Of a stretch of 64,000 nucleotides of DNA, positions 41,926 through 52,934 are shown piece after piece; within the stretch, counting starts at the first letter, position 1, and each line of letters begins with the position of its first letter. Position numbers and translations under genes: made by a program. This DNA comes from Apostichopus japonicus (Eukaryota > Echinodermata > Holothuroidea > Aspidochirotida > Stichopodidae): assembly GCF_037975245.1 (NCBI RefSeq), contig NC_092578.1, positions 11,266,321 through 11,330,320 on the forward strand, given 5' to 3'. Under the pieces are notes generated by a model. It was given only the letters and a program-made list of their open reading frames with translations. It was not told where the DNA came from and searched no databases.

Positions 41926-44900
41926 ACCGATCAATCGAATGTTCGGTACCTATCTATCGAATGTGCGGTACCGATCAATCGAAAGTGCGGTACCGATCAA
42001 TCGAATGTGCGGTACCGATCAATCGAATGTACCGTATCGATGTATCGAATGTGCGATACCGATCAATCGAATGTGCGGTACTGATCAATCAAATGTTCGG
42101 TACCGATCAATCGAATGTTCGTTACCGATCAATCGAATGTTCGGTACCGATCAATCGAATATTCGGTACCGATCAATCGAATGTTCGGTACCTATCAATC
42201 GAATGTTCGGTACCGATCAATCGAATGTTCGGTACCGATCAATCGAATGTTCGGTACCGAACAATCGAATGTTCGCTACCGATCAATCGAATGTTCGCTA
42301 CCGATCAATCGAATGTGCGTTACCGATCAATGGAATGTGCGGTACCGATCAATCGAATGTTCTTTACCGATCAATCGAATGTTCGTTACCGATCAATCGA
42401 ATGTGCGTTACCGATCAATCGAATGTTCGGTACCGATCAATCGAATGTTCGGTACCTATCTATCGAATGTTCGGTACCGATCAATCAAATGTGCGATACC
42501 GAACATTCGAATGTTCGGTGCCGATCAATCCAATGTTCGGTACCGATCAATCGAATGTTCGGTACCTATCTATCGAATGTGCGGTACCGACCAATCGAAT
42601 GTTCGGTACCGATCAATCGAATGTGCGGTACCGATCAATCGAATGTACCGTATCGATGTATCGAATGTGCGATACCGATCAATCGAATGTGCGGTACTGA
42701 GCAATCAAATGTTCGGTACCGATCAATCGAATGTTCGTTACCGATCAATCGAATGTTCGGTTCCGATCAATCGAATATTCGGTACCGATCAATGGAATGT
42801 TCGGTACCTATCTATCGAATGTTCGGTACCGATCAATCGAATGTTCGTTACCGATCAATCGAATGTGAGGTACCGATCAATGGAATGTGCGGTACCGATC
42901 AATCGAATGTTCGGAACCGATCAATCGAATGTTCGGTACCTATCTATCGAATGTGCGGTACCGAACAATCGAATGTGCAATACCGACCAATCGAATTTTC
43001 GGTACCGATCAATCGGATGTGAGGTATCGATCAATGGAATGTTCGGTACCGATCAATCGAATGTGGGATACCGATCAATCGAATGTGCGATACCGATCAA
43101 TCGAATTTGCGGTACAGACCATTCGAATGTGCGGTACCGATCAATCGAATGTGCGATACCGATCAATCGAATGTTCGGTATCGATCAATCGAATGTGCGG
43201 TACCGATCAATCGAATGTGCGGTACCGATCAATCGAATGTTCGGTACCGAACAATCGAATGTTCGGTACCGATCAATCGAATGTTCGGTACCTATCTATC
43301 GAATGTGCGGTACCGACCAATCGAATGTTCGGTACCGATCAATCGAATGTGCGGTACCGATCAATCGAATGTACCGTATCGATGTATCGAATGTGCGATA
43401 CCGATCAATCGAATGTGCGGTACTGAGCAATCAAATGTTCGGTACCGATCAATCGAATGTTCGTTACCGATCAATCGAATGTTCGGTACCGATCAATCGA
43501 ATATTCGGTACCGATCAATGGAATGTTCGGTACCTATCTATCGAATGTTCGGTACCGATCAATCGAATGTTCGTTACCGATCAATCGAATGTGAGGTACC
43601 GATCAATGGAATGTGCGGTACCGATCAATCGAATGTTCGGAACCGATCAATCGAATGTTCGGTACCTATCTATCGAATGTGCGGAACCGAACAATCGAAT
43701 GTGCGATACCGACCAATCGAATTTTCGGTACCGATCAATCGGATGTGAGGTATCGATCAATGGAATGTTCGGTACCGATCAATCGAATGTGGGGTTCCCA
43801 TCAATCGAATGTGCGATACCGATCAATCGAATTTGCGGTACCGACCAATCGAATGTGCGGTACCGATCAATCGAATGTTCGGTACCGAACAATCCAATGT
43901 TCGGTGCTGATCAATCCAATGTTAGGTACCGATCAATCGAATGTTCGGTACCGATCAATCGAATGTTCGGTACCTATCTATCGAATGTTCGGTACCGATC
44001 AGTCGAATGTGCGGTACCGATCAATCGAATATGCGGTACCGATCAATCGAATGTGCGTTACCGATCGTTCGAATGTTCGGTACCGATTAATCGAATGTGC
44101 GGTACCGATCAATCGAATGTGCGGTACCGATCAATCGAATGTTCGGTACCGAACAATCGAATGTTCGGTGCCGATCAATCCAATGTTCGGTACCGATCAA
44201 TCGAATGTTCGGTACCGATCAATCGAATGTTCGGTACCTATCTATCGAATGTTCGGTACCGATCAATCGAATGTGCGATACCGAACATTCGAATGTTCGG
44301 TGCCGATCAATACAATGTTCGGTACCGATCAATCGAATGTGCGGTACCGATCAATCGAATGTTCTTTACCGATCAATCGAATGTGCGTTACCGATCAATC
44401 GAATTTTCGGTACCGATCAATCGAATGTTCGGTACCTATCTATCGAATGTTCGGTACCGATCAATCGAATATTCGGTACCGATCAATCGAATGTGCGATG
44501 CCGATCAATCGAATGTGCGGTACCGACAAATCGAATGTTCGGTACCGATCAATGGAATGTGCGGTACCTATCTATCGAATGTGCGGTACCGAACAATCGA
44601 ATGTGCAATACCGACCAATCGAATTTTCGGTACCGATCAATCGGATGTGAGGTATCGATCAATGGAATGTTCGGTACCGATCAATCGAATGTGGGATACC
44701 GATCAATCGAATGTGCGATACCGATCAATCGAATTTGCGGTACAGACCATTCGAATGTGCGGTACCGATCAATCGAATGTGCGATACCGATCAATCGAAT
44801 GTTCGGTATCGATCAATCGAATGTGCGGTACCGATCAATCGAATGTGCGGTACCGATCAATCGAATGTTCGGTACCGAACAATCGAATGTTCGGTGCCGA

Positions 44901-45296
44901 TCAATCCAATGTTCGGTACCGATCAATCGAATGTTCGGTACCGATCAATCGAATGTTCGGTACCTATCTATCGAATGTGCGGTACCGATCAATCGAATGT
45001 GCGGTACTGATCAATCGAATATGCGGTACCGATCAATCGAATGTGCGTTACCGATCGTTCGAATGTTCGGTACCGATTAATCGAATGTGCGGTACCGATC
45101 AATCGAATGTGCGGTACCGATCAATCAAATGTTCGGTACCGATCAATCGAATGTTCGGTACCTATCTATCGAATGTTCGGTACCGATCAATCGAATGTGC
45201 GATACCGAACATTCGAATGTTCGGTGCCGATCAATCCAATGTTCGGTACCGAGCAATCGAATGTTCGGTACCTATCTATCGAATGTGCGGTACCGA

Positions 45297-46988
45297 CCAA
45301 TCGAAAGTGCGGTACCGATCAATCGAATGTGCGGTACCGATCAATCGAATGTACCGTATCGATGTATCGAATGTGCGATACCGATCAATCGAATGTGCGG
45401 TACTGATCAATCAAATGTTCGGTACCGATCAATCGAATGTTCGTTACCGATCAATCGAATGTTCGGTACCGATCAATCGAATATTCGGTAACGATCAATC
45501 GAATGTTCGGTACCTATCTATCGAATGTTCGGTACCGATCAATCGAATGTTCGGTACCTATCTATCGAAGGTTCGGTACCGAACAATCGAAATTTCGCTA
45601 CCGATCAATCGAATGTTCGCTACCGATCAATCGAAATGTGCGTTACCGATCAATGGAATGTGCGGTACCGATCAATCGAATGTTCTTTACCGATCAATCG
45701 AATGTTCGTTACCGATCAATCGAATGTGCGTTACCGATCAATCGAATGTTCGGTACCGATCAATCGAATGTACCGTATCGATGTATCGAATGTGCGATAC
45801 CGATCAATCGAATGTGCGGTACTGAGCAATCAAATGTTCGGTACCGATCAATCGAATGTTCGTTACCGATCAATCGAATGTTCGGTACCGAACAATCGAA
45901 TGTTCGGTGCCGATCAATCCAATGTTCGGTACCGATCAATCGAATGTTCGGTACCGATCAATCGAATGTTCGGTACCTATCTATCGAATGTTCGGTACCG
46001 ATCAATCGAATGTGCGATACCGAACATTCGAATGTTCGGTGCCGATCAATCCAATGTTCGGTACCGATCAATCGAATGTGCGGTACCGATCAATCGAATG
46101 TTCTTTACCGATCAATCGAATGCGCGTTACCGATCAATCGAATGTTCGGTACCGATCAATCGAATGTTCGGTACCTATCTATCGAATGTTCGGTACCGAT
46201 CAATCGAATATTCGGTACCGATCAATCGAATGTGCGATGCCGATCAATCGAATGTGCGGTACCGACAAATCGAATGTTCGGTACCGATCAATGGAATGTG
46301 CGGTACCTATCTATCGAATGTGCGGTACCGAACAATCGAATGTGCAATACCGACCAATCGAATTTTCGGTACCGATCAATCGGATGTGAGGTATCGATCA
46401 ATGGAATGTTCGGTACCGCTCAATCGAATGTGGGATACCGATCAGTCGAATGTGCGATACCGATCAATCGAATTTGCGGTACAGACCATTCGAATGTGCG
46501 CTACCGATCAATCGAATGTGCGATGCCGATCAATCGAATGTTCGGTATCGATCAATCGAATGTGCGGTACCGATCAATCGAATGTGCGGTACCGATCAAT
46601 CGAATGTTCGGTACCGAACAATCGAATGTTCGGTGCCGATCAATCCAATGTTCGGTACCGATCAATCGAATGTTCGGTACCGATCAATCGAATGTTCGGT
46701 ACCTATCTATCGAATGTGCGGTACCGATCAATCGAATGTGCGGTACCGATCAATCGAATATGCGGTACCGATCAATCGAATGTGCGTTACCGATCGTTCG
46801 AATGTTCGGTACCGATTAATCGAATGTGCGGTACCGATCAATCGAATGTGCGGTACCGATCAATCAAATGTTCGTTACCGATCAATCGAATGTTCGGTAC
46901 CTATCTATCGAATGTTCGGTACCGATCAATCGAATGTGCGATACCGAACATTCGAATGTGCGGTGCCGATCAATCCAATGTTCGGTAC
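45297..46988. repeat. Higher-order block related to 40.0-41.6 kb, copy 2
   Basis: This copy mirrors 39,950-41,640. It has private changes such as TACCGCTCAATCG (46,416) and GAATGCGCGTTACC, and it carries the 23-bp monomer near 45,635. Confidence 0.65.
45625..45647. repeat. 23-bp monomer with an extra A
   Basis: The monomer reads TCGAAATGTGCG instead of TCGAATGTGCG. This is the last indel in the array: from here to the junction the register stays constant. Confidence 0.85.
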
Positions 46989-47300
46989 CGATCAATCGAA
47001 TGTTCGGTACCTATCTATCGAATGTTCGGTACCGATCAATCGAATATTCGGTACCGATCAATCGAATGTGCGATGCCGATCAATCGAATGTGCGGTACCG
47101 ACAAATCGAATGTTCGGTACCGATCAATGGAATGTGCGGTACCTATCTATCGAATGTGCGGTACCGAACAATCGAATGTGCAATACCGACCAATCGAATT
47201 TTCGGTACCGATCAATCGGATGTGAGGTATCGATCAATGGAATGTTCGGTACCGCTCAATCGAATGTGGGATACCGATCAGTCGAATGTGCGATACCGAT
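46160..47300. repeat. Tandem partial duplication of 836 bp (38 monomers)
   Basis: The series with CGATGCCGATC, CGACAAATCG, CAATACCGACC, CGGATGTGAGG and the rare TACCGCTCAATCG (46,416 and 47,252) occurs twice, 836 bp apart. The matching stretch is about 300 bp per copy (about 46,160-46,455 and 46,996-47,291). Sharing of the rare GCTC change implies a recent event. Confidence 0.7.
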
Positions 47301-47332
47301 CAATCGAATGTGCGATACCGATCAATCGAATG

Positions 47333-48828
47333 TTCGGTATCGATCAATCGAATGTGCGGTACCGATCAATCGAATGTGCGGTACCGATCAATCGAATGTT
47401 CGGTACCGAACAATCGAATGTTCGGTGCCGATCAATCCAATGTTCGGTACCGATCAATCGAATGTTCGGTACCGATCAATCGAATGTTCGGTACCTATCT
47501 ATCGAATGTGCGGTACCGATCAATCGAATGTGCGGTACCGATCAATCGAATATGCGGTACCGATCAATCGAATGTGCGTTACCGATCGTTCGAATGTTCG
47601 GTACCGATTAATCGAATGTGCGGTACCGATCAATCGAATGTGCGGTACTGATCAATCAAATGTTCGTTACCGATCAATCGAATGTTCGGTACCTATCTAT
47701 CGAATGTTCGGTACCGATCAATCGAATGTGCGATACCGAACATTCGAATGTTCGGTGCCGATCAATCCAATGTTCGGTACCGATCAATCGAATGTTCGGT
47801 ACCTATCTATCGAATGTGCGGTACCGACCAATCGAAAGTGCGGTACCGATCAATCGAATGTGCGGTACCGATCAATCGAATGTACCGTATCGATGTATCG
47901 AATGTGCGATACCGATCAATCGAATGTGCGGTACTGATCAATCAAATGTTCGGTACCGATCAATCGAATGTTCGTTACCGATCAATCGAATGTTCGGTAC
48001 CGATCAAACGAATATTCGGTACCGATCAATCGAATATTCGGTACCTATCTATCGAATGTTCGGTACCGATCAATCGAATGTTCGGTATCGATCAATCGAA
48101 TGTGCGGTACCGATCAATCGAATGTGCGGTACCGATCAATCGAATGTTCGGTACCGAACAATCGAATGTTCGGTGCCGATCAATCCAATGTGGGATACCG
48201 ATCAATCGAATGTTCGGTACCGATCAATCGAATGTTCGGTACCTATCTATCGAATGTGCGGTACCGATCAATCGAATGTGCGGTACCGATCAATCGAATA
48301 TGCGGTACCGATCAATCGAATGTGCGTTACCGATCGTTCGAATGTTCGGTACCGATTAATCGAATGTGCGGTACCGATCAATTGAATGTGCGGTACCGAT
48401 CAATCAAATGTTCGGTACCGATCAATCGAATGTTCGGTACCTATCTATCGAATGTTCGGTACCGATCAATCGAATGTGCGATACCGAACATTCGAATGTT
48501 CGGTGCCGATCAATCCAATGTTCGGTACCGATCAATCGAATGTTCGGTACCTATCTATCGAATGTGCGGTACCGACCAATCGAAAGTGCTGTACCGATCA
48601 ATCGAATGTGCGGTACCGATCAATCGAATGTACCGTATCGATGTATCGAATGTGCGATACCGATCAATCGAATGTGCGGTACTGATCAATCAAATGTTCG
48701 GTACCGATCAATCGAATGTTCGTTACCGATCAATCGAATGTTCGGTACCGATCAAACGAATATTCGGTACCGATCAATCGAATATTCGGTACCTATCTAT
48801 CGAATGTTCGGTACCGATCAATCGAATG
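47333..48828. repeat. Tandem duplication of 748 bp (34 monomers)
   Basis: Copies at 47,333-48,080 and 48,081-48,828 both start with TTCGGTATCGATCAATCG and both hold the otherwise rare GATCAAACGAATATTCGG (near 48,002 and 48,750). They differ by few substitutions, for example GTGGGATACC near 48,190 against TTCGGTACC near 47,442. This is one of the most clearly bounded recent duplications in the array. Confidence 0.82.
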
Positions 48829-50399
48829 TTCGGTACCGATTAATCGAATGTTCGGTACCGAACAATCGAAATTTCGCTACCGATCAATCGAATGTTCGCT
48901 ACGGATCAATCGAATGTGCGTTACCGATCAATGGAATGTGCGGTACCGATCAATCGAATGTTCTTTACCGATCAATCGAATGTTCGTTACCGATCAATCG
49001 AATGTGCGTTACCAATCAATCGAATGTTCGGTACCGATCAATCGAATGTACCGTATCGATGTATCGAATGTGCGATACCGATCAATCGAATGTGCGGTAC
49101 TGAGCAATCAAATGTTCGGTACCGATCAATCGAATGTTCGTTACCGATCAATCGAATGTTCGGTACCGATCAATCGAATATTCGGTACCGATCAATGGAA
49201 TGTTCGGTACCTATCTATCGAATGTTCGGTACCGATCAATCGAATGTTCGTTACCGATCAATCGGATGTGAGGTATCGATCAATGGAATGTTCGGTACCG
49301 ATCAATCGAATGTGGGGTTCCGATCAATCGAATGTGCGATACCGATCAATCGAATTTGCGGTACCGACCAATCGAATGTGCGGTACCGATCAATCGAATG
49401 TTCGGTACCGAACAATCCAATGTTCGGTGCTGATCAATCCAATGTTAGGTACCGATCAATCGAATGTTCGGTACCTATCTATCGAATGTTCGGTACCGAT
49501 CAGTCGAATGTGCGGTACCGATCAATCGAATATGCGGTACCGATCAATCGAATGTGCGTTACCGATCGTTCGAATGTTCGGTACCGATTAATCGAATGTG
49601 CGGTACCGATCAATCGAATGTGCGGTACCGATCAATCGAATGTTCGGTACCGAACAATCCAATGTTCGGTGCCGATCAATCCAATGTTCGGTACCGATCA
49701 ATCCAATGTTCGGTACCGATCAATCGAATGTTCGGTACCTATCTATCGAATGTTCGGTACCGATCAATCGAATGTGCGATACCGAACATTCGAATGTTCG
49801 GTGCCGATCAATCCAATGTTCGGTACCGATCAATCGAATGTGCGGTACCGATCAATCGAATGTTCTTTACCGATCAATCGAATGTGCGTTACCGATCAAT
49901 CGAATGTTCGGTACCGATCAATCGAATGTTCGGTACCTATCTATCGAATGTTCGGTACTGATCAATCGAATATTCGGTACCGATCAATCGAATGTGCGAT
50001 GCCGATCAATCGAATGTGCGGTACCGACAAATCGAATGTTCGGTACCGATCAATGGAATGTGCGGTACCTCTCTATCGAATGTGCGGTACCGAACAATCG
50101 AATGTGCAATACCGACCAATCCAATTTTCGGTACCGATCAATGGGATGTGAGGTATCGATCAATGGAATGTTCGGTACCGATCAATCGAATGTTCGGTAC
50201 CGATCAATCGAATGTGCGATACCGATCAATCGAATTTGCGGTACAGACCATTCGAATGTGCGGTACTGATCAATCGAATGTGCGATACCGATCAATCGAA
50301 TGTTCGGTATCGATCAATCGAATGTGCGGTACCGATCAATCGAATGTGCGGTACCGATCAATCGAATGTTCGGTACCGAACAATCGAATGTTCGGTGCC

Positions 50400-51187
50400 G
50401 ATCAATCCAATGTTCGGTACCGATCAATCGAATGTTCGGTACCGATCAATCGAATGTTCGGTACCGATCAATCGAATATTCGGTGCCGATCAATCGAATG
50501 TTCGGTACCGATCAATCGAATGTGCGGTACCGATCAATCGAATGTTCTTTACTGATCAATCGAATGTGCGTTACCGATCAATCGAATGTTCGGTACCGAT
50601 CAATCGAATGTTCTATACCTATCTATCGAATGTTCGGTACCGATCAATCGAATATTCGGTACCGATCAATCGAATGTGCGATACCGATCAATCGAATGTG
50701 CGGTACCGATCAATCGAATGTTCGGTACCGATCAATCGAATGTGAGAAACCGATCAATGGAATGTGCGGTACCTATCTATCGAATGTGCGGTACCAAACA
50801 ATCGAATGTGCAATACCGACCAATCGAATGTTCGGTACCGATCAATCGAATGTGCGATACCGAACATTCGAATGTTCGGTGCCGATCAATCCAATGTGCG
50901 GTACCGATCAATCGAATGTGCGGTACCGATCAATCGAATGTGCGGTACCGATCAATCGAATGTAACGAATCGATGTATCGAATGTGCGATACCGATCAAT
51001 CGAATGTGCGGTACTGATCAATCAAATGTTCGGTACCGATCAATCGAATGTTCCTTACCGATCAATCGAATGTTCGGTACCGATCAATCGAATGTTCGCT
51101 ACCCATCAATCGAATGTTCGCTACCGATCAATCGAATGTGCGTTACCGATCAATGGAATGTGCGGTACCGATCAATCGAATGTTCTT
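50400..51187. repeat. Diverged edge of the 22-bp array
   Basis: Private substitutions crowd into the last 800 bp: TTCTATACC (50,612), GTGAGAAACCG (50,743), GTACCAAACAATCG (50,793), TAACGAATCGATG (50,963), TTCCTTACC (51,050) and CTACCCATCAATC (51,101). I found no long block elsewhere that reproduces this order. The monomer length is still 22 bp. Confidence 0.7.
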
Positions 51188-51199
51188 TACCCACTCAAG
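51185..51199. other. Junction between the 22-bp and 144-bp satellites
   Basis: The last 22-mer is of the TTCTTTACC type. After TTTACC the sequence continues as CACTCAAGTGCCACTT, which is the 144-mer start CATTCAAGTGCCACTT with one T-to-C change. The four bases TACC at 51,188-51,191 belong equally to both monomers, so the breakpoint lies within a 4-bp microhomology. There is no filler sequence, target-site duplication or transposon remnant. This suggests a direct illegitimate join between two satellites, or an assembly join. The sequence alone cannot separate these. Confidence 0.9.
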
Positions 51200-51937
51200 T
51201 GCCACTTACCCTTTGTTTTCGGTGCAGGTCAAAGGTCATTTGGGGTCACCAGGGGTCACCATGGGTCAAATGGTCAAAATCTTGTCAACGAGATATCTCA
51301 AGTGGGTAATGTCGGACCGACATAAGATCGGTTGGCCGGAGTACCCATTCAAGTGCCACTTACCCTTCGTTTTCGGTGCAGGTCAAAGGTCATTTGGGGT
51401 CACCAGGGGTCAAATGGTCAAAATCTTGTCAACACGATATCTCAAGTGGGCAATGTCGGACCGACTTAACATTGGTTGGCCGGAGTACCCATTCAAGTGC
51501 CACTTACCCTTTGTTTTCGGTGCAGGTCAGAGGTCATTACGGGTCACCAGGGGTCACCAGGGGTCAAATGGTCAAAATCTTGTCAACGAGATATCTCAAG
51601 TGGGTAATGTCGGACCGACTTAAGATAGGTTGGCCGGAGTACCCATTCAAGTACCACTTACCCTTCGTTTTCGGTGCAGGTCAAAGGTCATTTGGGGTCA
51701 CCAGGCGTCACCAGTGGTCAAATGGTCAAAATCTTGTCAACGAGATATCTCAAGCGGGTAATGTCGGACCGACACAAGATCGGTGGGCCGGAGTACCCAT
51801 TCAAGTACCACTTACCCTTTGTTTTCGGTGCAGGTCAAAGGTCATTTGGGGTCACCAGGGGTCAAATGGTTAAAATCTTGTCAACGAGATATCTCAAGTG
51901 GGTAATGTCGGACCGACATAAGATCGGTTGGCCGGAG

Positions 51938-52080
51938 TACCCATTCAAGTGCCACTTACCCTTTGTTTTCGGTGCTGGTCAAAGGTCATTTGGGGTCACC
52001 AGGGGTCAAATGGTCAAAATCTTGTCAACGAGATATCTCAAGTGGCAATGTCGGACCGACTTAACATTGGTTGGCCGAAG
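51938..52080. repeat. 143-bp unit with a one-base deletion
   Basis: This unit reads CAAGTGGCAATGTCGG where others read CAAGTGGGTAATG or CAAGTGGGCAATG. It is one of only two departures from the 10-bp length series. The other is the 163-bp unit at 55,771-55,933, which lost one G in CACCAGGGTCACC. Confidence 0.85.
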
Positions 52081-52848
52081 TACCCATTCAAGTGCCACTT
52101 ACCCTTTGTTTTCGGTGCAGGTCAAAGGTCATTTGGGGTCACCAGGGGTCACCAGGGGTCAAATGGTCAAAATCTTGTCAACACGATATCTCAAGTGGGC
52201 AATGTCGGACTGACTTAACATTGGTTGGCCGGAGTACCCATTCAAGTGCCACTTACCCTTTGTTTTCGGTGCAGGTCAAAGGTCATTTGGGGTCACCAGG
52301 GGTCAAATGGTCAAAATCTTGTCAACGAGATATCTCAAGTGGGTATTGTCGGACCGACACAAGATCGGTGGGACGGAGTACCCATTCAAGTGCCACTTAC
52401 CCTTCATTTTCGGTGCAGGTCAAAGGTCATTTGGGGTCACCAGGGGTCAAATGGTCAAAATCTTGTCAACGAGATATCTCAAGTGGGTAATGTCGGACCG
52501 ACACAAGATCGTTGGGCCGGAGTACCCATTCAAGTGCCACTTACCCTTTGTTTTCGGTGCAGGTCAAAGGTCATTTGGTCTCACCAGGGGTCAAATGGTC
52601 AAAATCTTGTCAACGAGATATCTCAAGTGGGTATTGTCGGACCGGCTTAACATTGGTTGGAAGGAGCACCCATTCAAGTACCACTTACTCTTTGTTTTCG
52701 GTGCTGGTCAAAGGTCTTTTGGGGTCACCAGGGGCGAAATGGTCAAAATCTTGTCAACGAGATATCTCAAGTGGGTAATGTCGGACCGACACAAGATCGG
52801 TGGGCCGGAGTACCCATTCAAGTGCCACTTACCCTTTGTTTTCGGTGC

Positions 52849-52889
52849 AGGTCAAAGGTCATTTGGGGTCACCAGGGGTCAAATGGTCA
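52849..52889 (+). other. Example series of nuclear-receptor-like hexamers in one 144-bp unit
   Basis: In this unit AGGTCA (52,849), AGGTCA (52,856), GGGTCA (52,866), GGGTCA (52,876) and TGGTCA (52,884) lie head to tail with spacers of 1, 4, 4 and 2 bases. A one-base spacer is the DR1 arrangement known for RXR heterodimers and HNF4. A four-base spacer is the DR4 arrangement known for thyroid-receptor and LXR heterodimers. The series recurs in nearly all 86 units. Units reading GGTGCTGG have TGGTCA as the first hexamer, and units at 62,336, 62,490 and 62,644 have AAATGTCA, which breaks the second. Sequence match is certain; any binding is untested. Confidence 0.5.
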
Positions 52890-52902
52890 AAATCTTGTCA
52901 AC

Positions 52903-52912
52903 GAGATATCTC
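52903..52912. repeat. Example of the GAGATATCTC palindrome of the 144-bp unit
   Basis: GAGATATCTC is a perfect 10-bp palindrome with an EcoRV core, present in nearly every unit. Occasional changes are GAGACATCTC (for example near 55,000, 59,018 and 63,497) and GACATATTTC (54,507). Confidence 0.85.
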
Positions 52913-52923
52913 AATTGGGTAAT

Positions 52924-52934
52924 GTCGGACCGAC
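52924..52934. repeat. Example of the GTCGGACCGAC dyad of the 144-bp unit
   Basis: GTCGG and CCGAC are reverse complements around a central A. The common variant GTCGGACCGGC, found before CTTAACATTGGTTGGAAGG, breaks one arm. The flanking AATG makes this segment resemble the 22-bp monomer core. Confidence 0.85.

Larger units (their letters stand above)
1..51191. repeat. 22-bp satellite array, about 2,327 head-to-tail monomers
   Basis: The whole interval is a tandem array of a 22-bp monomer whose first half is TTCGGTACCGA and second half TCAATCGAATG (10/22 G+C, three CpGs, KpnI GGTACC and MboI GATC sites). It runs off the left edge of the window. Most monomers differ from consensus at a few preferred places: TTCGG or TGCGG, ACCGATC or ACCGAAC, ACCTATCTATCG for ACCGATCAATCG, CGAATG or CCAATG, and GGTGCCG for GGTACCG. 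Register checked modulo 22 shifts by one base only six times (near 2,050, 10,343, 20,748, 36,817, 41,916 and 45,635), so nearly every monomer is exactly 22 bp. No inverted monomer and no foreign insertion was seen. The shared variants define higher-order blocks listed separately. No gene is present. The family is not one I recognise. A heterochromatic role is inferred from size and homogeneity only. Confidence 0.98.

Noticed and set aside
42115-45825. Uninterrupted forward reading frame of 1,236 codons, the longest of many
   Set aside because: It is pure 22-bp satellite. All three forward frames give the same peptide period, the frame is kept only because the monomer lacks stops, and changes are not biased to synonymous sites. 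There is no start context, terminator or neighbouring gene.
1-51187. CRISPR array
   Set aside because: Monomers abut with no unique spacers, the repeat is 22 bp, there are no cas genes, and the array is far too long and uniform.
1-51187. CENP-B box on the reverse strand of the 22-bp monomer (ATTCGATTGATCGG)
   Set aside because: TTCG, four bases and A match the box, but the CGG follows after one base instead of two and the fourth core G is missing. This near miss is not a canonical box and is weak evidence for a centromere.
1-51187. Telomeric or subtelomeric repeat
   Set aside because: The monomer has no G-rich strand and no TTAGGG-like motif, and no such motif array occurs in the window.
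51188-51346. Terminal inverted repeat or transposon end at the satellite junction
   Set aside because: The bases after the junction are an ordinary 144-bp unit that recurs 86 times in direct orientation. No inverted terminus or target-site duplication was seen.
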